Below are positions 8,279 to 14,316 of a stretch of DNA of 31,044 nt, piece after piece; positions within the stretch are counted from its first letter, which is position 1; each line of letters opens with the position of its first letter. The translations under genes and the position numbers were made by a program. The notes under the pieces are model-generated. The model was not told the DNA's origin. It did no database searches and was given only the letters and a program-made list of their open reading frames with translations. Source of the DNA: Ruminococcus sp. (GTDB taxonomy: Bacteria > Bacillota_A > Clostridia > Oscillospirales > Ruminococcaceae). The stretch lies in the NCBI RefSeq assembly GCF_024684275.1, contig NZ_JAIKXF010000027.1, forward strand, positions 1 to 31,044, read 5' to 3'.

Positions 8279-9090
8279 AAAATAATATACCCTGCAATGT
8301 CATTGTCGATCTTTTGCCGCTGTATAAGGAGGAAATATGCAGCGAGGAGACAAAAATACTTGTTGAGGAGCACCTTGCGGAGTGCGCGGACTGCCGCCGT
8401 CTCAGTGAGCAGGTGACTATCCCAGAAGCCGAGAAAAAAGAAGCTCCCACTGAGACCGAGACCTTTAAAAAAGTAGGGAAGAAGCTGAAAAAGAGCCGTT
8501 TTACCAAGTTTATGTCAGTGCTTATGTGTATTTGTCTTGTGCTTTTTGCAGGAGTAAATGCAGCGTGGTATATTCTTAAATACCGCCCCATGAAGAAGCT
8601 GTGCGAGGGCATGGAAAAGATAGCACCTTATGATGACGGCAGCAAGGACTTGCCAAGAGTAAATAAGGTGACAGTATATTCATCTGAGGACGATAAATAC
8701 CGGTATTTAGTGGGTATGCCCCATTATCTGAATTTTAGTATGGGATATATGCTTGTTGCTCCAAAGGGTGCTGTATCGGTAGACAGTAACGGAATGCGCG
8801 GCATAGACAGCAGGTCGGAAGAACCGATCCTTTGTATGTCTTTCTGCCATAACCTTTCGCTTTCTGACCGTGTCGAGGTCACTGCTTCGTTTGATGAGAC
8901 ATATGACGGACAGAAAACAAAGGGAATGTTTATATTCTTTACTGATTTTGACTTCAAAGCACTTAAAGAAGCGCAGTATCTTGATCCCGAGGATACCGCA
9001 AAGCTTAGAGATTTTATCGAAAAACACAGAGACGAGCTCAATGACATGAAAAAAGCTGCCCAGAACAAATGGGGCGAATATCTGAAATAA
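8275..9090 (+). CDS. membrane-bound zinc-finger anti-sigma factor
   Basis: The 271-residue protein begins with a zf-HC2 anti-sigma domain: H33-x3-C37-x2-C40 (HLAECADC) forms the ZAS zinc motif that clamps the partner sigma factor in the cytoplasm. A single transmembrane helix follows at about residues 79-101 (FMSVLMCICLVLFAGVNAAW). The remaining roughly 170 residues are predicted to be outside the membrane and probably sense the signal; no family was recognised there. It overlaps the sigma gene by four bases, so the stoichiometry of the pair is tied. A hairpin terminator follows directly. Confidence 0.88.
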   Translation: MKNNIPCNVIVDLLPLYKEEICSEETKILVEEHLAECADCRRLSEQVTIPEAEKKEAPTETETFKKVGKKLKKSRFTKFMSVLMCICLVLFAGVNAAWYILKYRPMKKLCEGMEKIAPYDDGSKDLPRVNKVTVYSSEDDKYRYLVGMPHYLNFSMGYMLVAPKGAVSVDSNGMRGIDSRSEEPILCMSFCHNLSLSDRVEVTASFDETYDGQKTKGMFIFFTDFDFKALKEAQYLDPEDTAKLRDFIEKHRDELNDMKKAAQNKWGEYLK

Positions 9091-9093
9091 GAA

Positions 9094-9119
9094 AAGCGGA
9101 CAGGTCAGCCTGTCCGCTT
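9094..9119. terminator. bidirectional intrinsic terminator
   Basis: A perfect 11-base-pair stem (AAGCGGACAGG with CCTGTCCGCTT) and a TCAG loop lie between the anti-sigma stop and the stop of the converging CpXC gene. A and T runs flank it modestly. Confidence 0.8.
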
Positions 9120-9125
9120 CTGCGG

Positions 9126-9779
9126 TTACATCTGCTTTTCAATTGCTGCAAGAGCCCATTCAGAGTTTATAAGAACCTCATCATCAGCAGCAAGAGCCGC
9201 CTTAAAGGTCTTGGCGATCTGCTCATAGCTTCCGCTGCTGAACTCAGCCCGTCCCCATTGTTCGCCCTCTGTCTTTATAGCGAAATTGATCGTGCCGTCC
9301 TTTTCTCTGTTGAAAAATATCTGCTCGATCTTTTTAGAGGGTTCTTCCTTCTGGAGCTCAGCGATAAGGAAGATTTTTTGCAGCTCTATTACCTTGTCGT
9401 CATAGCCGTGGTCAAGTATAAGGAGCTTTTCGCGGAAGCTGTTCATATCCGTAACAACACGCTTGCGGCAGCCATCTTCCAGCTTGATACTCTCGTCGTA
9501 CGGATCGTGGGTAAGAGCTTTCATGGAATCTATAGCTGTCAGCGGAGAATCAGGGATATAGTGGATAAGCACCTTATCCTCGGGCTGATGATAGTATGTA
9601 GGGTAGAAAACTATGCAGTTGTTTCCGCATTTAGGGCACTTCCACATAAAGAGCTCACTGCTTCTTACAAGCTCTTTGAGCTCCGGAGCGTCGGAGGTAT
9701 TTATACTCTCCCAGACCTTGAAATCACCCTCAGTCCGGCACTCAGGGCACTTGATCATCTCATTGTGATTTTTTGACAT
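9126..9779 (-). CDS. CpXC zinc-ribbon domain protein
   Basis: This 217-residue protein opens with two CPxC knuckles (C11/C14 and C48/C51, KCPECRTEGDF and KCPKCGNN), as in the CpXC family. The middle part (NNCIVFYPTYYHQPEDKVLIHYIPD) is also characteristic. The C-terminal third is helical and acidic, and is not recognised. Members have no established function; the knuckles suggest zinc binding with a structural role. The start follows GAGGAGTCACT. It is the last gene of a minus-strand group with the broken DUF4298-like gene 39 bases upstream. Confidence 0.8.
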   Translation of the reverse strand: MSKNHNEMIKCPECRTEGDFKVWESINTSDAPELKELVRSSELFMWKCPKCGNNCIVFYPTYYHQPEDKVLIHYIPDSPLTAIDSMKALTHDPYDESIKLEDGCRKRVVTDMNSFREKLLILDHGYDDKVIELQKIFLIAELQKEEPSKKIEQIFFNREKDGTINFAIKTEGEQWGRAEFSSGSYEQIAKTFKAALAADDEVLINSEWALAAIEKQM

Positions 9780-9818
9780 AGTGACTCCTCTTTTCTTTAT
9801 GGTATGTATTGAATGAGC

Positions 9819-10103
9819 TTATTCGTCGGTTTCGCTGAGAAGGTTATAAACGCCGTCCTCAGAGAGAACACCGCGTTTAAGCTCCTTTGGAAGAAGCCCT
9901 GCTTCATCAGCGGCAAAGTCCTGTTTCCACGCATCGCTTGTGTAATATCTTTCAAGCTCTGCAAGGGCTTTTTTCTTCTGAGGGGTGCCGTTTTTCAGCT
10001 TCTCCGCAGTATCCATGAGCTTCTCATAATAGGTTATACGTTTTATCTGCTCGCTGAAAGCGATCTCCGATGAATTTTATGATATAAGCTTTCTTTTAGG
10101 CAT
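9819..10103 (-). pseudogene. DUF4298-like gene interrupted by an in-frame stop
   Basis: A good ribosome binding site (AAAGGAGCAGATCT) precedes an ATG at 10103 that reads MPKRKLIS and then meets TAA at 10077-10079. Downstream in the same frame the reading continues as SEQIKRITYYEKLMDTAEKL and ends with LPKELKRGVLSEDGVYNLL, the typical DUF4298 C-terminus. The only internal ATG (10016, 65 residues) comes after the RITYYEKL part that the family normally keeps, and has only a weak GAGAAG site. The gene is therefore probably broken, or expressed as a short form. It lies 19 bases after the acyltransferase gene. A sequencing error is possible. Confidence 0.6.
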
Positions 10104-10122
10104 AGATCTGCTCCTTTTTATT

Positions 10123-11253
10123 TTATTTCTGCGCAGCAGGCTTTGTGAAAAGCTTTGCCACAGGCTTCTTTACAAATCTCTCATAGAGCTTCATAAGTCC
10201 CACAGGACCTAATAATCCAAACAGGAAGTATACCAGTCGGAACTGTGAAACGTACTCCCAGCGGTACCAGTTTGAATCCTGGAAGGTTACGACGTCGAAA
10301 TAGGGGAGCCCGAAAGCCTTGTCGATACCAAAGAGGATACAGTTCAGTATGTTGAAGAAAATAACATGAAAGCTCATGATATAGAAGGTATTTTCCGAAA
10401 TTGCGTTTACCACTCTGCTGTTAAAGAAAGGCTTGCCAATGAGGTCAACTGCCTCCAGCCAGAACAGCATACCAACAATTGCCGAGATCATGGGAGTTAC
10501 AGGATATGGACTCGTAAATTCGGTCAGTGTTGCAAGACTGTCAAAGGCAAGGTCGTACTCATTGGGCATGAAGAATACTCTTGCTGTATTTATGAGCAGA
10601 AGTATTGTCATCAGCAGAAGGTGATTTGCCTTTTTGAGCTTTTCCTCCAGCACCTCGCGGTAAAGCACACCCATTTCAAGGAAAGGCAGGAAGAACATCA
10701 CCTTGAACAGCAGGAGCAGATGATCAGGTACTCCGTACTTTCTTGCGTACCACACAACAAATATGTTCATTGCTATGAATGGTACAAGAGCTATCTTGCT
10801 GTTCCAGTGGTTCGACAGCACCTTTTTCATAAGGGCGTAAACGATCTGTACTGCGAAAAGCATAGGGGCGAACCACATCGGCAGTGCAATGGTGCTGATC
10901 TCGCCGCTTGTAAAAGTGTTCAGCATGGCTCTTGCCTTGTACTCCAGCAAAAAGGGCTGCAAGGCTTCTGTTTTCAGACAGTATATCAGCCATTCTATGA
11001 CAAGCGCCAGAACTGAGACTACCAGATATGGCAGCAGCAGCGTCATGAATTTGCGCTTTGTGTATTTCAAGAGGTTTGTGTTTTTGTCAACCTTGTTGAA
11101 ATAGCCCGAGATAAACACGAACATGGGCATGAAAAATGAATTGAAGGGGAAAAAATTAGCGAAAATATTGAATGTTCCCCATGTATGTGAGTCCACGACC
11201 ATGATAATGCCGATAGCGGACAGGATCATGAACTTTTTGTTTTCCTTTGCCAA
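10123..11253 (-). CDS. acyltransferase 3 family integral membrane protein
   Basis: This 376-residue protein has about ten hydrophobic segments and resembles the acyltransferase 3 (OafA/fucose O-acetylase-like) family, which transfers acyl groups to surface sugars or exported glycans. Seen at the N-terminus are IIMVVDSHTW (the family His in the first membrane helix) and FFMPMFVFISGYF. The TTG at 11253 (MAKENKKFMIL) is preferred because AGGAG lies eight bases upstream; the GTG nine bases earlier overlaps that site. The C-terminal tail is basic and cytosolic. It heads the group that continues to the broken DUF4298-like gene and the CpXC gene. The acceptor is unknown. Confidence 0.78.
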   Translation of the reverse strand: MAKENKKFMILSAIGIIMVVDSHTWGTFNIFANFFPFNSFFMPMFVFISGYFNKVDKNTNLLKYTKRKFMTLLLPYLVVSVLALVIEWLIYCLKTEALQPFLLEYKARAMLNTFTSGEISTIALPMWFAPMLFAVQIVYALMKKVLSNHWNSKIALVPFIAMNIFVVWYARKYGVPDHLLLLFKVMFFLPFLEMGVLYREVLEEKLKKANHLLLMTILLLINTARVFFMPNEYDLAFDSLATLTEFTSPYPVTPMISAIVGMLFWLEAVDLIGKPFFNSRVVNAISENTFYIMSFHVIFFNILNCILFGIDKAFGLPYFDVVTFQDSNWYRWEYVSQFRLVYFLFGLLGPVGLMKLYERFVKKPVAKLFTKPAAQK

Positions 11254-11350
11254 AAAAATCACTCCTAAATAATATCAGAATAAAATAATGCTTTGATACG
11301 CAGCTTTTTTACGGGACGCAGCTATATTCTATTTTGTGAGCCCAATTTTA

Positions 11351-11968
11351 TCAGAATTTTTGCCAGTGGATCTGTTTTTCCATATCGGGAACAAGCTGTT
11401 TTGTACGCACTGCGTTGTCAGCAGGTATGCCGATACCGATAAAGCATGGGATCATGTATTCTTCGGGGAAGCCCGTTGCTTTCCGCGCATTTTCCTCCTC
11501 ATTGCCCTGTGGTATCCTCAGATTGCAGCCACAGCCCTCTGCTGTTGCAGCAAGCCACAGGTTTTCGATGCTGCACCATACCGAAGCAAAACAGTTAAGA
11601 TGAGAGAGGTCGGCAGGGTGAAGGATGTCGACCTTCTTCTTCATGAGTGGAATAATAACAGCCGCCGCATTGACAAGCATACTGTACTGTTTCGGAACGG
11701 CAAACTGATAGGATTCCTTCTGAACAGGATCGGATATAAATGTCATTTTGTCTACGTCTTTTACGGTGAGATTCTGGGGCACTCCACTCAGGACATCTGC
11801 CATGAGTGCTTTATCTGTCACAACAATAAAATGCCAGTCTCTGAAATGATCGTTTGTGGGAGCTTTATAAGCCGCCTCAATTATCCTTTTTATGGTCTCT
11901 TCTGGGATAGCCTCGCCGGAAAATTCGCGGACGCTGCTTCTTCTGTTTATTGCTTCATAGAATTCCAT
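11351..11968 (-). CDS. nitroreductase family FMN oxidoreductase
   Basis: The 205-residue product belongs to the NfsB/FRP-like flavoprotein family and probably reduces nitro compounds or quinones with NAD(P)H. The start region AINRRSSVREFSGEAIP holds the RRSxRxF FMN-phosphate motif. APTNDHFRDWHFIVV is the second flavin contact. The SIENLWLAATAEGCGCNLRIP part is the conserved central helix region, and the C-terminus gives FIGIGIP. The ribosome binding site is weak (GCAGG). Thirteen bases upstream on the same strand stand codons resembling the C-terminus of a RumA-type methyltransferase, so this gene may once have followed a complete rumA gene. Confidence 0.88.
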   Translation of the reverse strand: MEFYEAINRRSSVREFSGEAIPEETIKRIIEAAYKAPTNDHFRDWHFIVVTDKALMADVLSGVPQNLTVKDVDKMTFISDPVQKESYQFAVPKQYSMLVNAAAVIIPLMKKKVDILHPADLSHLNCFASVWCSIENLWLAATAEGCGCNLRIPQGNEEENARKATGFPEEYMIPCFIGIGIPADNAVRTKQLVPDMEKQIHWQKF

Positions 11969-11981
11969 ATTAATAACCTGC

Positions 11982-12017
11982 TCATATTTTTGACAGCAGA
12001 ACTACGCACTCAACGTG
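11982..12017 (-). other. RumA/RlmD-like C-terminal codons, candidate attachment site
   Basis: On the minus strand these codons read HVECVVLLSKI and stop, which matches the very end of RumA/RlmD/TrmA-type RNA uracil-C5 methyltransferases. No upstream methyltransferase body follows. In a shifted frame the next bases (to about 12051) read YCAEKHQIEKVETR and stop, after a TAA at about 12063. The 3' end of rumA is a known integration target for integrative elements in streptococci (recalled knowledge). The site coincides with the change from chromosomal genes to the restriction island, so it may be attL or attR. The other junction would lie outside the window. Confidence 0.45.
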
Positions 12018-12137
12018 TCTCGACTTTCTCGATTTGATGTTTTTCGGCACAATACTGTGATTATGAGTAGCGGGGGATATGTTCAATGCTCTTATCGCTA
12101 CGGGGAGATATGGCTGAAAAGTGCCAAAGTCTTGCAT

Positions 12138-12365
12138 TTATACTCCCAGATGCTTTTCGAACACTGCCATGATTTCCTCAACGCGCTTATCGCCGATACC
12201 TTTGATCTGCCGGAGGTCTTTCTCAACCTCTCGCAGGTCGATGGACTTGCCTTCTTTCTCCAGCAGTCCGTCAGCGTAGCGTATTAGGAAGGCTTGCAGC
12301 TCATCCCGGCTCATTTTCTTTATTGCCCGGTAGGTGTCCCGGTCGATAATTTTCTGTTCTGGCAT
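12138..12365 (-). CDS. small helix-hairpin-helix protein, unknown function
   Basis: This 75-residue protein was not recognised as a named family. Its C-terminal third reads DLRQIKGIGDKRVEEIMAVFEKHLG, a good helix-hairpin-helix motif (IKGIGDKRVEEI), which usually binds DNA backbone without sequence specificity. The N-terminal half is a charged helix. The start follows GGAGTGATTGA. It lies alone at the left edge of the accessory island, between the possible attachment site and the divergent restriction operon. That placement suggests a mobile-element gene, but nothing in it names a function. Confidence 0.6.
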   Translation of the reverse strand: MPEQKIIDRDTYRAIKKMSRDELQAFLIRYADGLLEKEGKSIDLREVEKDLRQIKGIGDKRVEEIMAVFEKHLGV

Positions 12366-12534
12366 TCAATCACTCCAAACTAACTACCTCATTCTCAAAT
12401 TCTTTTTTCAAAAGAAATAGCGTAGTATGTGTAAAACTCTTTTAAACATACAGAGATAATGAATGAGATGGCGTCCAATAGATTTGCATATTAAATATAG
12501 TATACCACGAATTATTGAAAAAATCAAGGTATAA

Positions 12535-12574
12535 CACCCGCAAGTCAAGTGGGTGCATCCTATTTGAAGGATGC
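12535..12574. promoter_or_regulatory. two adjoining hairpins upstream of the restriction operon
   Basis: CACCC (12535-12539) can pair with GGGTG (12551-12555), and GCATCCT (12555-12561) pairs perfectly with AGGATGC (12568-12574). The two possible hairpins share base 12555. They lie about 50 bases before the operon promoter, so they are more likely DNA-level or divergent-transcript elements than a leader of the operon. The 12,366-12,700 gap otherwise holds the palindrome and promoter listed next. Confidence 0.4.
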
Positions 12575-12597
12575 GCGTGAATATTCCGAAAATAATT

Positions 12598-12615
12598 TTG
12601 GTATTTTAATACTAA
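12598..12615. promoter_or_regulatory. palindromic candidate operator
   Basis: TTGGTATTTTAATACTAA is an inverted repeat with eight-base arms (seven of eight matching) and a two-base centre. It ends five bases before the -35 box of the restriction operon. This is a natural place for a repressor or activator, possibly the HTH protein encoded by the last gene of the operon; that link is inference. Confidence 0.45.
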
Positions 12616-12620
12616 ACCTA

Positions 12621-12649
12621 TTGACAAAACTATTTTTCTGTGATATAAT
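12621..12649 (+). promoter_or_regulatory. consensus sigma-A promoter of the restriction operon
   Basis: A perfect TTGACA (12621-12626), a 17-base spacer and a perfect TATAAT (12644-12649) make an ideal housekeeping promoter, 52 bases before the first gene. A promoter this strong in front of a restriction operon implies that repression or translational limits control expression. Confidence 0.9.
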
Positions 12650-12700
12650 AATAATCGGAGAGGCGGAAGAGGCTGCCTGAATACTACGGAGGTGTATATT

Positions 12701-14302
12701 ATGGATGAACAGTTTGCAGGAAAAATGTGGGCTTATATGAATTCTTTAAGGGGCACTATGAATATTGAAGATGCTTTGGTCGGCGCAATGCTTGTTGCGG
12801 AAATGAAGATGAAGTATAAGCAGAAATCTCTTTCTAAGGAAGACGCATATGAGTCGATGCTTCTTGTTGCTGATGAACTTCATACTGCAAACCCGTTTAA
12901 GAGTCAAGACGATTTCTATCGTGCTTTTCTCCAGATGGATGACGCTCCAGACTGGGAGGCACTCCTTTATAATGCTCTTAAATATGAACGGATGGGACTA
13001 ATAATTACTCCAGAGGTATTGCTATCGCAGATGACAACCTTTATAAAAGGCAGCACAAAGACAGTGTTGATTGCAGAGGCTGAGAAGTTTGTGCCGCACC
13101 TGAAAGCAACGGTAGACGAGCATATTAGTTGTGAATTCACGCTAACATCCTCTAATGCACTCTTCGCGAGAATAATTGAGAGAATGTTTGTGGATTACGA
13201 AAATGTTACGGTTATAAATACGAATATTTACTCTTATGGTTTTCTTAATGAAAAGTATGATTTGATTTTATCAGTTCCTACCTTTGGCGGAAGAGATTTG
13301 GCAAATGATTTGTCTAACTTTATGTGCCGTGAATATGATATGGTCGCTCTGGAAAACCTTCTGCTTCACATAGCTCCTACAGGAAGACTTGTCATTGTCA
13401 TGCCTGCACGAATCACGTTTGCGGGCGGCCGAGTTAATGATCTTCGCAAGTTCGTTATGCAAATGTACAAGCTTGAAGAGATCGCTGAACTACCTGATGG
13501 GATTTTTCAGAATACTGGGATTAAGACGTTCCTTATTGTTATCAGCGATGGCCGCACAGAAGATGTGATTGTTCGAAGTTATGAAGCTGCAGGTAGAAAA
13601 ACAAAAAGAGGCCCTGTAGAAAGCCTTGAACTAACAGATGATACTTTTGTTATGGTCGAGGAACTCGAAGAAATTGGTGACTGGAATATAGATAAGCTGC
13701 TCGCTAAACAAGATGAGGAATTTATGCGATATCAGGCCTCGGATAGGAGAAAGATACAGTTAGGCGAGGTGGCAGAGATATTCCGTGGCAAATCGGTCAC
13801 TAAAAAAGATGCATCTGGCAGTATAGGTGTTGTGAACATCTCGAATATTGGGCAATATGAGATCGATTATAATTCGATGGATAAGCTCGACGAGGAAGAA
13901 AGAAAAGTTCAAAATTATATTCTTCAAGATGGTGATGTGGTTCTTCCTGCGAGAGGAACAGCTATCCGTACTGCTGTTTTTCGTGAGCAAAGCTACCCGT
14001 GTATCGCTTCATCAAATGTGATTGTCATAAGACCTAAGTCCGATTTGATAAGCAGTACATACTTAAAGCTTTTTATTGACAGCCCGATCGGCAACAGCAT
14101 GATCAGCAGCTTACAGCAAGGAATGACAGTAATGAATATTAGCTATAAGGATTTGAAACTGCTAGAAGTCCCCTTTCCTACTTTGGAAGAACAGGAAATA
14201 GTGGCAAACGAATACGAACAGGCCTACCAGAATTATATTGAGACAATATCTACAGCTGAAAAGCAATGGAAAGAAACGCTCAACAGGTTACAGGATTTTT
14301 GA
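12701..14302 (+). CDS. degenerate N6-methyltransferase fused to an HsdS-type recognition domain
   Basis: The 533-residue protein joins two parts. Residues about 1-345 look like an HsdM-type methyltransferase fold that has lost its active site. The TPEVLLSQM segment near 104 matches the region before motif I, but no DPxCGxGG loop follows. The motif IV position reads LSVPTFGG (191-198) instead of NPP(Y/F). Late methyltransferase features remain (LLHIAPTGRLVIVMPARI, ELPDGIFQNTGIKTFLIVI). Residues about 350-533 form one HsdS target-recognition domain with its helical spacer (IQLGEVAEIFRGKSV, DGDVVLPARGT, VPFPTLEEQEIVANEYEQA). It may act as a specificity subunit carrying a pseudo-methyltransferase. 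The start follows GGAGG; the GTG nine bases upstream overlaps that site. It is first in the operon, 14 bases before the next gene. Confidence 0.78.
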   Translation: MDEQFAGKMWAYMNSLRGTMNIEDALVGAMLVAEMKMKYKQKSLSKEDAYESMLLVADELHTANPFKSQDDFYRAFLQMDDAPDWEALLYNALKYERMGLIITPEVLLSQMTTFIKGSTKTVLIAEAEKFVPHLKATVDEHISCEFTLTSSNALFARIIERMFVDYENVTVINTNIYSYGFLNEKYDLILSVPTFGGRDLANDLSNFMCREYDMVALENLLLHIAPTGRLVIVMPARITFAGGRVNDLRKFVMQMYKLEEIAELPDGIFQNTGIKTFLIVISDGRTEDVIVRSYEAAGRKTKRGPVESLELTDDTFVMVEELEEIGDWNIDKLLAKQDEEFMRYQASDRRKIQLGEVAEIFRGKSVTKKDASGSIGVVNISNIGQYEIDYNSMDKLDEEERKVQNYILQDGDVVLPARGTAIRTAVFREQSYPCIASSNVIVIRPKSDLISSTYLKLFIDSPIGNSMISSLQQGMTVMNISYKDLKLLEVPFPTLEEQEIVANEYEQAYQNYIETISTAEKQWKETLNRLQDF

Positions 14303-14316
14303 AAGGAGTTTTCATC

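Noticed and set aside
10366..11016. 216-codon plus-strand open frame opposite the acyltransferase gene
   Set aside because: It is antisense to a membrane protein with clear family features; its Gln/His/Cys-rich composition is typical of a frame opposite hydrophobic codons.
11254..11350. Two AGCTGCGT direct repeats upstream of the acyltransferase gene (minus strand)
   Set aside because: Only two copies, about 18 bases apart, with no palindrome and no clear promoter next to them; too weak to call an operator.
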